Source: Antarcticibacterium flavum
Lineage (GTDB): Bacteria; Bacteroidota; Bacteroidia; Flavobacteriales; Flavobacteriaceae
Direction: 5' to 3'
Length of the DNA stretch: 64,000 bases
Assembly: GCF_006159205.1 (NCBI RefSeq)
Contig: NZ_CP040812.1
Location: 3,348,001-3,412,000 of the forward strand
Shown: piece by piece, positions 48,184 through 57,850 of the stretch
Position numbering within the stretch: position 1 is the stretch's first letter
Layout of the letters: each line of letters begins with the position of its first letter
The notes under the pieces: generated by a model
Told to the model about the DNA's origin: nothing
What the model saw: the letters and a program-made list of their open reading frames with translations, nothing else
The model's database searches: none
Position numbers and translations under genes: made by a program

Positions 48184-49109
48184 TCTCTGTTATGACTGAC
48201 AATTGCGTAAGTGTTTTTATGCTCACCTATAATCAGGAAGATTTCATTGCGCAGGCCATTGATGGAGTGCTGATGCAGGAAACCAATTTTAAGTATGAAT
48301 TAGTTATAGGAGAGGATTTCAGTACTGATAGGACAAGGGCAATTTGCGAGGAATATGCAGCGGTGAATCTTGAAAAAATAAAATTGCTCCCGTCAAACAA
48401 GAACCTTGGTTTAATAAACAATTTTATCAGGACCTATAAAGAGTGTGATGGAAAATACGTAGCGATTTGTGATGGGGATGATTATTGGACGGATCCTTTT
48501 AAGTTGCAAAATCAAGTAGATTTTTTAGAGAAAAATTTTGACTACAGCCTAGTTTTTACCTCTTTTAAATTTCTATTTACCGATGGACGGTTTGTCATTA
48601 AAGGTTACGAAGATCAAAGAGCCATCACCGGTTTTGAAAATCTGATTTTTCAAAACTATATTTGCTCGGCCACGGCTCTCTTTAAAAATAAATTGGCCCC
48701 GGATGACTTCCCGGTCTGGATCGATCAATGTCCATATGGAGACTGGCCACTATATTTATGGACCACCAGGAAAGGAGAAAAAATCAAATATTTAAGTGAT
48801 GTAACAGCCGTATACAGAAGGGAAATTGGAGTTTCTGAAAAAATGAAGACGGTGCCATGTAAGGTTGCCAAAGAAAACATGGAAATTCTGAAATATTTAA
48901 AAAAAGATATACATTTTGCTGCTCATGATCGCGTTATATCAAAAAGTTTAAAAATACACCGGTTTTCGTACCTGGGTTGTCTTTTACGTGAAAAAAGATT
49001 TGCGCAATTATTGCCTATAAGTAGTAAATTAATTTTGACAAGTCCAATTAGAGTTGTGAAATTATACTTGTATATATTAAAGAGAAAATTAATGAATCCT
49101 AAAAAATGA
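48180..49109 (+). CDS. Glycosyltransferase family 2
   Basis: 309-residue GT-A enzyme. VSVFMLTYNQEDFIAQAIDG is the nucleotide-binding start, IGEDFSTDRT the first acidic motif, AICDGDDYWTDPFKLQNQ the metal-binding D-x-D region, and CPYGDWPLYLWTT the catalytic-base loop. The TTG at 48180 overlaps the preceding TGA (TTGA); an ATG at 48192 is an alternative. Adds one sugar to the repeat unit; donor unknown. Confidence 0.92.
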   Translation: MISVMTDNCVSVFMLTYNQEDFIAQAIDGVLMQETNFKYELVIGEDFSTDRTRAICEEYAAVNLEKIKLLPSNKNLGLINNFIRTYKECDGKYVAICDGDDYWTDPFKLQNQVDFLEKNFDYSLVFTSFKFLFTDGRFVIKGYEDQRAITGFENLIFQNYICSATALFKNKLAPDDFPVWIDQCPYGDWPLYLWTTRKGEKIKYLSDVTAVYRREIGVSEKMKTVPCKVAKENMEILKYLKKDIHFAAHDRVISKSLKIHRFSYLGCLLREKRFAQLLPISSKLILTSPIRVVKLYLYILKRKLMNPKK

Positions 49110-49110
49110 A

Positions 49111-49875
49111 ATGTCAGAGCTAAGAACCTTTTTTCAGGAAAATGAGGATAACAGTATTAATAAATGGATACATTATTTTGATATTTATGAATTCTGGTTT
49201 AAAAAATATAAGAATAAACCTGTTATAATTTTAGAAATAGGAGTATTTCAGGGTGGGTCTTTGAATATGTGGCGCAGTTATTTTGGAGAAAATGCTCAAA
49301 TATTTGGAATTGACATCAATCCTGAGTGTAAGCAATTTGAAACAGAAAAAACAAAAATCTTTATCGGTTCTCAGGAAGACCGGAATTTTTTAAAAACAAT
49401 AAAGAAACAGATACCAAAAATTGATATTTTGATAGATGATGGTGGGCACTATATGAATCAACAAATAGTTTCCTTTGAAGAATTATATGGACATATTAAA
49501 GAGGATGGTGTTTATCTTTGTGAAGATCTTCACACCTCCTATTGGAAGAATTATGGGGGAGGTTTTAAAAAGCAGGGAAGTTTTATTGAATACAGTAAAA
49601 ATCTCATAGATAGATTAAATGCATGGCATTCAAGAGAAGAGAATTTGAAAGTTGATGAATTTACCAGAAGTACACATTCAATACACTATTATGACAGCAT
49701 TCTGGTCATTAAAAAAGGAAAACAAGAGCAACCTGTTAATGAAATGAGAGGGGAGGTAGTTTTATCTGGTGAGAGTTTTAAAGAAGCTTATAAAAAGGAA
49801 GAGAACAGAAAAAGATTCTTCACCTACAAATATAAAAAGATGATCAAGGCCTTTTTTAAGCAACTTTTAAAATGA
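49111..49875 (+). CDS. Class I SAM methyltransferase, rhamnosyl/CmcI-like
   Basis: 254 residues. ILEIGVFQGGSLNMWRSYFG is the SAM loop, IFGIDINPECKQFE the second strand, IDILIDDGGHYMNQQIVSFE strand 4 with D-D-G-x-H, and GVYLCEDLHTSYWKNYGGGF strand 5. Such enzymes act on sugars in cell-surface glycolipids and in natural products. It starts one base after the previous gene's stop. A lysine-rich C-terminal tail may contact the membrane. Confidence 0.85.
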   Translation: MSELRTFFQENEDNSINKWIHYFDIYEFWFKKYKNKPVIILEIGVFQGGSLNMWRSYFGENAQIFGIDINPECKQFETEKTKIFIGSQEDRNFLKTIKKQIPKIDILIDDGGHYMNQQIVSFEELYGHIKEDGVYLCEDLHTSYWKNYGGGFKKQGSFIEYSKNLIDRLNAWHSREENLKVDEFTRSTHSIHYYDSILVIKKGKQEQPVNEMRGEVVLSGESFKEAYKKEENRKRFFTYKYKKMIKAFFKQLLK

Positions 49876-49977
49876 ACAAAAAATAGATCAAAAATGTCTA
49901 CCCATTGATAGAGAGGGAAGGAGGCAGGTTTAAGAAAATTAGCATTTTTGCACAAACATGGTACAAAATTTAATTGA

Positions 49978-50820
49978 TTGGAATTAGAAACTAGAATTTA
50001 TCAAAGAGAAAATAAATTAAGTTTTGGTAAGCATCTTAAAGAGAGTATTAGTGATATATATTCTTCAAGATTTTTGGCAAGACAGTTAGCAGAGCGGGAT
50101 ATTAAAGCGCAATACCGGCAATCTTATCTTGGGATAATTTGGGCTTTCATTACTCCCCTTGTAACCTCTGCGGTATGGATCTTTTTGACCCTGTCAGGCA
50201 CCATACAGGTCACCGAAACAGGAATACCTTATCCTTTATTTGTTTTTTCCGGCACTTTGGTGTGGTCCATTATAATTGCGGCAATTAATTCGCCAGCGCA
50301 AAATACAAATGGAGCTCGGGGCATAATGAATAAAATTAATTTTCCCAAAGAAGCATTAATTCTTTCAGGATTATATAAACTGCTGTTTAATTCTTCGATA
50401 AAAATTTTATTGCTAATGGCATTTATATTTCTGTTTGGAATTGGATTTCACTGGAGTCTGCTGTTGCTGCCTTTTGCCATTTTCGGTCTTCTTTTATTTG
50501 GAACCACAATAGGTTTGTTTATTACTCCTATCGGGATGCTTTATAATGATGTAGGAAAGATTATATCTATGGGGCTCAATTTTATAATGTATATCACTCC
50601 TGTGGTTTATGCAATTCCAAAGGAAGGTATAATGCGAGAAGTGATGCAAATTAACCCATTGACCCCTTTAATTGTCACAACCAGAGATCTTCTAACAGGT
50701 TCTTATCCTAATTTTTTAATATATTATTTAGCCGTAATAGCTTTTTGTATTCCTTTGTTTTTTACAGGGCTGGTATTTTATAGAATTTCAATCCCTATTA
50801 TTGTAGAAAGATCCAACTGA
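49978..50820 (+). CDS. wzm: ABC-2 type polysaccharide export permease
   Basis: Inner-membrane permease of an ABC polysaccharide exporter, 280 residues with about six hydrophobic helices. The family signature DIKAQYRQSYLGIIWAF precedes the first helix; later segments include GTLVWSIIIAAIN, FNSSIKILLLMAFIFLF and NPLTPLIVTTRDLLTG, which is near-invariant in Wzm/TagG. The start is TTG at 49978. It pairs with the ATPase 8 bp downstream. Transports lipid-linked, fully polymerised chains across the inner membrane. Confidence 0.94.
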   Translation: MELETRIYQRENKLSFGKHLKESISDIYSSRFLARQLAERDIKAQYRQSYLGIIWAFITPLVTSAVWIFLTLSGTIQVTETGIPYPLFVFSGTLVWSIIIAAINSPAQNTNGARGIMNKINFPKEALILSGLYKLLFNSSIKILLLMAFIFLFGIGFHWSLLLLPFAIFGLLLFGTTIGLFITPIGMLYNDVGKIISMGLNFIMYITPVVYAIPKEGIMREVMQINPLTPLIVTTRDLLTGSYPNFLIYYLAVIAFCIPLFFTGLVFYRISIPIIVERSN

Positions 50821-50828
50821 TATATATT

Positions 50829-52031
50829 ATGAAAGAGAATGAGTTATTGGTGAAAGTTGAAGGCCTTTCAAAAAAGTTTTGCAAGGATCTTAAAACCAGT
50901 CTTTGGTATGGTGTTAAAGATTTGTATTCCAATATTGGAGGGAACAAAAATAACAGCTTACGGGATAAGGAATTCTGGGCAGTCAAGGATATAAGTTTTG
51001 AACTTCGTCGCGGGGAATGCCTGGGTTTAATTGGCCATAATGGCGCAGGAAAATCTACTCTTTTAAAAATACTCAACGGGCTTATAAAACCAGATACTGG
51101 TAAAGTAACTATAAAAGGTAGGGTGGGGGCGCTTATTGAATTGGGAGCCGGATTTAACCCTATTTTAAGCGGCAGGGAAAATATTTTTAATAATGGAGCA
51201 ATTCTCGGCTTTACCCGAAGGGAAATAAACGATAAAATTGAAGAGATAATAGATTTTGCAGAATTACGGGAATTTATAGATATGCCTGTACAAAACTATA
51301 GTAGTGGGATGACGGTGCGTTTAGGTTTCGCAATTGCAGTTCAGATTGAGCCAGATGTTCTTCTCATAGATGAAGTTCTGGCTGTTGGAGATATGGGCTT
51401 TGTATTAAAGTGTTTTAAATCTATTGATCGATTATTACCTAATACAGCGCTAATTTTTGTTTCACATAACATGCCAATGATTTCCCGGTTATGTAATCAA
51501 ATTTTACTTTTGAATAAGGGAGAATCATATTATCAAGGAAAGGATGTGGCTAAGGGCATTGCATCATATTATAATAAGTTTTCAAATAATCCGGAAAGTA
51601 TAATATTTACAGATAATTCAATACGATTTTTAAATTCACGAATTATTAATGCTAAAAAAGAAGAAGAAAAGTTTTTAGTAAACTGGAATACTCAACTTCA
51701 TTTGGAGTTAGAACTGGAGAATTTAACTCTTTATCATTTGCCGTTTATTACTGTTAGTTTTTATGATAAGGAACAAAGGGAGGTGGCAATTTTTAATTAT
51801 GATCAAAAAGTAAGGGCTTTAGATACGGGAAAGTTCAAGCTGTTATTTATCCATCCAAATTTGCAATTATCTAAAGGAATTTATACTGTGAACCTTATTA
51901 TATATAGTTCATCTGAATTAAAAAACCCTATGCTCAGAATAAATAATATTTTATCCTTGCAAATAGAACATCCCACCCAATCATATCCACCTTTTTTGTT
52001 GGATTGTAAAATTCAAATGCAAGAATTTTAA
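50829..52031 (+). CDS. wzt: Polysaccharide ABC exporter ATPase with C-terminal glycan-binding domain
   Basis: 400 residues. ATPase domain: Walker A GHNGAGKST at 69-77, signature YSSGM at 157-161, Walker B VLLIDE at 177-182 with the D-E-V-L-A-V-G-D of the Wzt group. Residues ~270-400 form an extra beta-rich Wzt_C-type domain (FLVNWNTQLHLELELENLTL). In characterised systems that domain recognises a modified non-reducing end, often methylated, before export; this fits the many methyltransferases here. Confidence 0.94.
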   Translation: MKENELLVKVEGLSKKFCKDLKTSLWYGVKDLYSNIGGNKNNSLRDKEFWAVKDISFELRRGECLGLIGHNGAGKSTLLKILNGLIKPDTGKVTIKGRVGALIELGAGFNPILSGRENIFNNGAILGFTRREINDKIEEIIDFAELREFIDMPVQNYSSGMTVRLGFAIAVQIEPDVLLIDEVLAVGDMGFVLKCFKSIDRLLPNTALIFVSHNMPMISRLCNQILLLNKGESYYQGKDVAKGIASYYNKFSNNPESIIFTDNSIRFLNSRIINAKKEEEKFLVNWNTQLHLELELENLTLYHLPFITVSFYDKEQREVAIFNYDQKVRALDTGKFKLLFIHPNLQLSKGIYTVNLIIYSSSELKNPMLRINNILSLQIEHPTQSYPPFLLDCKIQMQEF

Positions 52032-52057
52032 AATTTAGTCTAATTAAAAAATCCCCA

Positions 52058-52972
52058 ATGAGAATCTTAGTGGCCACCAATCACTTACACACTTTAGGAG
52101 GCTCAGAAACTTTTACATATTCAATTATTGAAGAATTGATAAGAAGAAGGAATTTCCAAGTAGAATATTATACCAACATTCGAGGCTTAGTTTCTGAGAA
52201 AATAGAAAAAAATCTTGATGTGAAATTTTCAACTCATGACAGGTATGATCTAATTCTTGCAAATCATACCTCAATTGTTGAGAAATTTTATGGGAAAGGT
52301 TTTTTAATCCAAACTTGTCATGGCATTTTCCCGGAATTGGAGCAACCCCATAAACGTGCTAACGCGTATGTTTCAATTTCGCTGGAGGTTCATAATTATT
52401 TAAGGCAAAAAGGAATAACAAGTAAAATTATCTTAAACGGTATTAATCTCAATAGGTTTAAACCTAACCAAAAAGTTAGTAAAAAATTAGAGACCGTACT
52501 AAGTATGTGTCAGTCCGAAGCAGCAAATGATTTAATTAAAAATAGTTGTGATGAAATGGGCTTAAAATTTATTGCAGCAAATAAATATCAAAATCCAACT
52601 TGGGATATGGAAAGTTTAATTAACACTTCTGATCTGGTTGTTGGTTTAGGAAGAAGTGCGTACGAGGGGATGGCGTGTGGTAGGCCAGTAATTATCTATG
52701 ATGATAGAGGATATTTTGATTCCTGCGGGGATGGGTATATTACGGATAAGGTAGAACTTAGTATAAAAAAAAATTGTTCAGGTAGATATTTTAATAAAAA
52801 GTTTGATAAAAAAGTTTTTACTGCGGAATTATCAAAATATTGTGCAAGTGATGGAGATAAACTCAGAAAATTTGCGGTAAATAATTTAAATATTGAAGAT
52901 TCTGTTAATTCCTATTTAAATTACTATAGAAATAAGAAATGGCTCTATTATATGCTTAAATTCTTTGCATAA
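52058..52972 (+). CDS. Glycosyltransferase family 4-like
   Basis: 304-residue, somewhat short GT-B enzyme. RILVATNHLHTLGGSETFTY is the N-terminal glycine loop, LIQTCHGIFPELEQPHKRAN and KIILNGINLNRFKP mark the domain junction, and LVVGLGRSAYEGMACGRPVI the donor-side E-x7 motif (only one of the two glutamates is clear). Inner segments are strongly AT-rich. Confidence 0.83.
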   Translation: MRILVATNHLHTLGGSETFTYSIIEELIRRRNFQVEYYTNIRGLVSEKIEKNLDVKFSTHDRYDLILANHTSIVEKFYGKGFLIQTCHGIFPELEQPHKRANAYVSISLEVHNYLRQKGITSKIILNGINLNRFKPNQKVSKKLETVLSMCQSEAANDLIKNSCDEMGLKFIAANKYQNPTWDMESLINTSDLVVGLGRSAYEGMACGRPVIIYDDRGYFDSCGDGYITDKVELSIKKNCSGRYFNKKFDKKVFTAELSKYCASDGDKLRKFAVNNLNIEDSVNSYLNYYRNKKWLYYMLKFFA

Positions 52973-53025
52973 AATTTTCAAATTTGCTTATATCTATAAA
53001 ACAAGAGAGAAATAAAAACAGTAGG

Positions 53026-53853
53026 ATGATTTCAATAATTGTTTCTTCTTATCGCGAAAACCTTTTCGAGGAATTGAAAAGTTATATTTATAAAAGCATT
53101 GGGAATATTCCTTTTGAAATTGTGAAGGTTTCAAACCCCCGCCTAATGAGCATTGGTAAAGCTTATAATATTGGAGCTACCAGGGCTAAATATGAAAAGT
53201 TGCTTTTCATCCATGAAGACATTCAATTCCTTTCTGAAAATTGGGGGATTGTATTAATTGAAATTTTAAAAGATAAAGATTTAGGAATAGTTGGTATTGC
53301 TGGCGGTTGTAAAAAATTTAAATTACCTACTGGTCATGATTTGGGATTAAAAAAATGCAGACATGTTTATGTAAAACATTCTTTAAATGAAAAGCTTTCA
53401 CAGGATGAGAAAGGTAGTCTATTCAAAGTTAAAACGTTAGATGGAGTTTTTCTTGCAATGAGAAAAGATAGATGGAAGGAATTTAAATTTGATGAAGAAT
53501 TGAAAGATTTTCATTTTTACGACCTTGATATTTCTTTGAGAGTTTCTAATAAATTCACCAACTATGTAACCTCAAAAATTCCCATTCTCCACTTTTCCAC
53601 AGGGAATTTTGACAATAAATGGATTCAGACTTCTCTTGAATTTCATCAAAAATCCTATAATTATGATTTCGCTACTCATAGTGAGATTGGGATAGTTAGA
53701 AATTTTTGGTACAATAGATTAATAAAAGAAGATATTAGCTGGAAGAACAGGTTATATTATATTTTCGGAATGGGGGTAGACAAACATTCTATTGCTCAAG
53801 CGGTCAATTTTTTGTTTTCTAAGAATATTTTCAAGTTTAAAGAAGTCAATTGA
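53026..53853 (+). CDS. Glycosyltransferase, GT2-like (PF13712 type)
   Basis: The frame opens at a TTG (52984), but the ATG at 53026 is preferred: it is preceded by AGTAGG and directly starts the family motif MISIIVSSYRENLFEELKS. 275 residues. NPRLMSIGKAYNIGATRAKY, LLFIHEDIQFLSENWG (H-E-D, replacing D-x-D), LDGVFLAMRKDRW and FHFYDLDISLR follow the order of this GT-A group. Acts in repeat-unit assembly; donor unknown. Confidence 0.82.
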   Translation: MISIIVSSYRENLFEELKSYIYKSIGNIPFEIVKVSNPRLMSIGKAYNIGATRAKYEKLLFIHEDIQFLSENWGIVLIEILKDKDLGIVGIAGGCKKFKLPTGHDLGLKKCRHVYVKHSLNEKLSQDEKGSLFKVKTLDGVFLAMRKDRWKEFKFDEELKDFHFYDLDISLRVSNKFTNYVTSKIPILHFSTGNFDNKWIQTSLEFHQKSYNYDFATHSEIGIVRNFWYNRLIKEDISWKNRLYYIFGMGVDKHSIAQAVNFLFSKNIFKFKEVN

Positions 53854-53919
53854 TCTGAATTCTTTCTGGTATACTCAAAGTTTAAACCCTATTTTAGACC
53901 TTTTAAACCATAAAAATTC

Positions 53920-54777
53920 ATGATCCTATCAGTAGCTTTGTGTACCTGTAACGGAGAAATGTTTCTTCGGGAACAATTGAATAGCATATTGGATCAAACT
54001 CTGCCCGTTGATGAAATTGTTATATGCGATGATGCTTCCTCTGATAATACGCAGGGGCTTTTAGCGAGTTATCAGCAAAAATATCCTTATATTATAAAAT
54101 TACATTTTAATGAGAGGTCGCTGGGGACTATAAAAAATTTTGAAAAGGCAATTTCTTTAACCAATGGACAACTCATTTTTTTGAGCGATCAGGATGATAT
54201 TTGGAGTAAAAATAAAGTCTCGGTAATGAGCTCTTTTTTTAATAAACATGAGGATTGCAAACTGCTTTTTACGAATGGCCTGTTGATTGACGAAAAATCA
54301 AATTCTTTAAACACCACGTTGTGGGATAAATGGGGATTTCAAAAACCAAAACGGCAATCCTGGAAAAATAATAACAATGCCTTTAATGATCTTTTGAATA
54401 ATGACAATAAGATTACGGGTGCTACAATCTGTTTTCATAAAAGTTTAAAAAAATATGTACTTCCTATTGAGGTACCCTTAGGATATTGGCATGATGCGTG
54501 GCTTGGGTTACATGCTTCAGCTCAAAAGGGATTATATTTTTTTGATAAAAATCTTATAAAATACAGGATTCACCAGGGGCAACAGATAGGGATTTCGAAA
54601 GATGTCCCTAAAGCCACTACAGAAAAAGGGAATAGAAATTATATTGATAAAGCTGATTTTTATTCTATTGTCCGGGAGTTCTATCCCGTACAAATGGAAA
54701 GTAGGATTCAATCGTTACAGAAGAAAAGATTTAGCTGGAAAAAATTCAATTTGTGGATTTTGAATAAGATTAAATAA
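53920..54777 (+). CDS. Glycosyltransferase family 2
   Basis: 285-residue GT-A enzyme. ILSVALCTCNGEMFLREQLN, ICDDASSDNTQGLL, IFLSDQDDIWSKNKV (metal site S-D-Q-D-D-I-W typical of rhamnosyl- and related transferases) and ITGATICFHKSLKKY, with WHDAWLGLHAS as base region. Starts at ATG 53920 after a 66-bp gap. Donor not determinable, although the SDQDDIW type is common in rhamnan-like glycans. Confidence 0.92.
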   Translation: MILSVALCTCNGEMFLREQLNSILDQTLPVDEIVICDDASSDNTQGLLASYQQKYPYIIKLHFNERSLGTIKNFEKAISLTNGQLIFLSDQDDIWSKNKVSVMSSFFNKHEDCKLLFTNGLLIDEKSNSLNTTLWDKWGFQKPKRQSWKNNNNAFNDLLNNDNKITGATICFHKSLKKYVLPIEVPLGYWHDAWLGLHASAQKGLYFFDKNLIKYRIHQGQQIGISKDVPKATTEKGNRNYIDKADFYSIVREFYPVQMESRIQSLQKKRFSWKKFNLWILNKIK

Positions 54778-54837
54778 TATAATATTGCTCCGTAATAAAG
54801 GTTCATTAAAGGAAGTAATTAAATAAAAGAAAGAATT

Positions 54838-55914
54838 TTGAAAAGGTTACGAGCAATAGCTATAGTCTTACCGCAATTTCATCCTATTCCCGAAAATGAT
54901 GAGTGGTGGGGTAAAGGTTTTACAGAATGGACAAATGTCGCAAAGGCAAAGCCCTTATACAAAGATCATTATCAACCACATTTACCGGCCGACTTAGGTT
55001 TTTATGATCTAAGGCTCGAACAAGCCAGAGATGCTCAGGCAAAGATCGCAGCAGAACATGGGATTCATGGTTTCTGCCATTATCATTACTGGTTTAATGG
55101 TAAAAGATTACTTGATTATCCAATAGATGAAATGCTTAGGCTTAAAAAACCCAATATGCCATTTATGTTGTGTTGGGCTAATGAGAACTGGACCAGACGA
55201 TGGGACGGGCTTGAAAATGAAGTGTTGATCAAACAGGAATATGATACGAAGGATGATACAGCCCATATTCGTTGGCTATGCAATAATGTTTTTAGTGATA
55301 AAAGATATATTAGAGTAGATGGGAAACCCGTATTTGTTATTTACAGGGCAGATTTGTTCCCTAACATTCAGGAGACTCTTAAACTTTGGAGAAAAATAGC
55401 TAAGGAAGAGTTTGGTTATAAAGATTTATACCTCTGTGTAATGGAAAGCTTTTATAAAATTCAGAAGCCTCAGGAATCCGGATTTGATGCAGCAATAGAA
55501 TTTTCCCCACATCACATTTTAAAATATAAAAAAGAGTCGAAAAGTAATTCAATTTTAAATATTTTAAAAAGAGAAAAGAAGAAGAGTCACAGTTTCCGGG
55601 ATTATAAACAGGCTGTGGAAGAAAGTATTGATAGAGAGGTGCCTGAATATAAATTATTTCGATCTGTAACACCTTCCTGGGATAACACGCCACGTAGAGG
55701 CGAAAATGGAATAATAGCCATTGGGAGTACTCCTGAAAAGTACCAATATTGGTTGCAAAAATTATCAGAAAAATTTGGGCCTTATTCTGAAGAAGAGAAT
55801 TTTATATTTATTAATGCGATGAATGAATGGGCAGAAGGAAACCACCTGGAGCCTTGCCAACAATATGGAACTCAATATTTGGAGGCTACTAAGTCCGCCT
55901 TAAAGGATTTTTAA
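54838..55914 (+). CDS. WbsX-type (GH99-like) glycosyltransferase
   Basis: 358 residues of the WbsX family, a glycoside-hydrolase-99-like TIM barrel found in O-antigen and capsule loci. Hallmarks: LPQFHPIPENDEWWGKGFTE, the HYHYWFNGKRLLDYPIDE segment, CWANENWTRRWDG, FVIYRADLFPN and the C-terminal NAMNEWAEGNHLEP with the acidic residue typical of the barrel. Whether members build or trim glycan is not settled. TTG start at 54838. Confidence 0.92.
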   Translation: MKRLRAIAIVLPQFHPIPENDEWWGKGFTEWTNVAKAKPLYKDHYQPHLPADLGFYDLRLEQARDAQAKIAAEHGIHGFCHYHYWFNGKRLLDYPIDEMLRLKKPNMPFMLCWANENWTRRWDGLENEVLIKQEYDTKDDTAHIRWLCNNVFSDKRYIRVDGKPVFVIYRADLFPNIQETLKLWRKIAKEEFGYKDLYLCVMESFYKIQKPQESGFDAAIEFSPHHILKYKKESKSNSILNILKREKKKSHSFRDYKQAVEESIDREVPEYKLFRSVTPSWDNTPRRGENGIIAIGSTPEKYQYWLQKLSEKFGPYSEEENFIFINAMNEWAEGNHLEPCQQYGTQYLEATKSALKDF

Positions 55915-55918
55915 ATTA

Positions 55919-56806
55919 TTGAGGATGTTAAAAGTTTATGCCATTGTTTTAAATTATAATTCTTCTGATGAATGTATCGGGCTTTTTAAAAATCTCACTC
56001 AGTACGGCCAAGACATTTCAGAAATTTTAATTATAGATAATGCTTCACGAATTAATGACATTGAAAATCTAAAGAAAAATATTCCTTCAAAAAACTTATT
56101 ATTTAATCCTGAGAATTTAGGATATGCTGGCGGCAATAACATTGCAATTCAAAAAGCCTTAGATGAGGAAGCAGATTTTATATGGGTCTTAAATCCTGAT
56201 ATAAGAATTAACGCAGAAACGTTAAACCATCTTCTTAACCTTATGGAGAAGGATGATAAACTTGCAGCAGTAGGGCCAAGAATATTAAAAAGGGAAGATC
56301 CGGATTTAATATTTTCAGATGGCGAGAAAATTGTCAGGGATGAAAGCTTACGTACCTACCATAAAAATCATAATTATTTGGTAGATGAAATTCAGGGATC
56401 AATAGATTATGACATAGATTATATTGACGGGAGTTGTCTTTTATTTAGAAAAGAGGCGCTTGAGGATATTGGTTTATTTTGTGAGGATTATTTTCTTTAT
56501 TTCGAAGAAACTGACTGGTGCTTAAGAGCAAAAGAGAAAGGCTGGAGATTGGCCGTAAATTCTACTGCCAAGTCTTATAATTTAACAAGTCAAAAAACTG
56601 CCTTATTTCATTATTATATGATGAGGAATAGGATGATCTTAAGTAAAAAATTTTTTTCTTTCTACAGAAAAGTCCAAAAACATTATTTAAAAATTTTGGT
56701 TCAGGAAATAGTTGGAAGAATTAAGGGAACTTATTTGCAACCATTTTTTATAAGTCGGTTAAAAGGGTTATTTTCGGGTATATTATATACACATAAACGC
56801 ACTTGA
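55919..56806 (+). CDS. Glycosyltransferase family 2 (rhamnosyltransferase-like)
   Basis: 295 residues. VYAIVLNYNSSDECIGLFKN, IIDNASRIND, NPENLGYAGGNNIAIQKALD, VLNPDIRI (D-x-D equivalent) and YIDGSCLLFRKEALEDIGLF followed by FLYFEETDWCLRAKEKGW match the GT2 rhamnosyltransferase/dTDP-sugar group closely. TTG at 55919 or ATG at 55925 may be the start. Its stop overlaps the next TTG (TTGA). Confidence 0.92.
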   Translation: MRMLKVYAIVLNYNSSDECIGLFKNLTQYGQDISEILIIDNASRINDIENLKKNIPSKNLLFNPENLGYAGGNNIAIQKALDEEADFIWVLNPDIRINAETLNHLLNLMEKDDKLAAVGPRILKREDPDLIFSDGEKIVRDESLRTYHKNHNYLVDEIQGSIDYDIDYIDGSCLLFRKEALEDIGLFCEDYFLYFEETDWCLRAKEKGWRLAVNSTAKSYNLTSQKTALFHYYMMRNRMILSKKFFSFYRKVQKHYLKILVQEIVGRIKGTYLQPFFISRLKGLFSGILYTHKRT

Positions 56807-57846
56807 AAGTATTACTTCCATTTAAAGAAGATTTAAACCCTTATCTTAAAGAAATTATTACCTATTCAGAATGTTCTTTTGTTTATGATCATTATAAAAA
56901 TTATTCCTCTGAATATGATATAGTAAATATTCATTGGCCAGAAGCTCTTTTTGACTGGTGGGAGCCAACAGAACAACAACTGTTGGATCTTGAAAAGGAT
57001 ATACGATTTTGGAAAAAAAACTCGGTAGTAGTCTACACTAAGCATGATGATCGACGAACTAAGGGTTCTACCCCGCTTTTCACACAGCTGTTCGAGTTAA
57101 TAGAAAAATATACCGATGTTTTCATCCACCTGGGTGAGTATAGCAAAGCAAAATATGAAGTTATTTATCCCAATGCCCGGCACGAGATAGTACGTCACCC
57201 TTTATATCAAAAATCTTATGAAGTTTTTTCTAAAAAAGTAGCCCGTGAAAAACTAGGAATTGCTCCCAATTCTTTTATTATTACAGTTCCCGGAGCTATA
57301 AGGAACTTCAAGGAAAGAAGACTTGTTTTAAATACTTTTAAAGCGCTTAAAGTTCCTCATAAGGTTTTGATAAGTTCCAATATGAGGACAGAGATTAAAA
57401 GAGATTTTAGAGGTAGGATTGCTCTAAAGAAATTTGTTGATGTGAAAAAATATTTGGTGAATAGATTTAAGGCAAAGTATAAACCTCCTACTTATATTTT
57501 CACATATGAAAAACTTGGCTCTGAGGAATTTTCACTTAGAATTTCGGCTGCAGATGTCATTTTGGTCCCGAGAATAGATATTCTAAATTCCGGGAACGTG
57601 TTTTTGGCATTTACCTTTAGGAAAGTCGTTTGCGGTCCTGCAACTGGGAATATTAAAGAGGCTCTTCAAAAATTCAAGATGCCAATATTTAATCCTTCTT
57701 CAATAAAATCAGTAATTACGGCTTTGAACCAAGCTGTAATTCTACATGAAAATGGATTTCAATATCCAGAGGAACAGTTAGAAGAGTTTAAACCTCAAAA
57801 CATTGCAAAGACAATGGATGAAATTTTCTTTATTTTAAAAAAATAG
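56803..57846 (+). CDS. GT-B-type glycosyltransferase
   Basis: 347 residues. KVLLPFKEDLNPYLKEIITY is the N-terminal Rossmann start, DIVNIHWPEALFDWWEPTEQ carries the H-W-P-E motif of a GT-B group found in capsule loci, VVVYTKHDDRRTKGSTPLFT follows, and SAADVILVPRIDILNSGNVF with GPATGNIKE is the donor-site region. TTG start within the preceding stop (4-bp TTGA overlap). The sugar is unknown. Confidence 0.78.
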   Translation: MKVLLPFKEDLNPYLKEIITYSECSFVYDHYKNYSSEYDIVNIHWPEALFDWWEPTEQQLLDLEKDIRFWKKNSVVVYTKHDDRRTKGSTPLFTQLFELIEKYTDVFIHLGEYSKAKYEVIYPNARHEIVRHPLYQKSYEVFSKKVAREKLGIAPNSFIITVPGAIRNFKERRLVLNTFKALKVPHKVLISSNMRTEIKRDFRGRIALKKFVDVKKYLVNRFKAKYKPPTYIFTYEKLGSEEFSLRISAADVILVPRIDILNSGNVFLAFTFRKVVCGPATGNIKEALQKFKMPIFNPSSIKSVITALNQAVILHENGFQYPEEQLEEFKPQNIAKTMDEIFFILKK

Positions 57847-57850
57847 GAAT

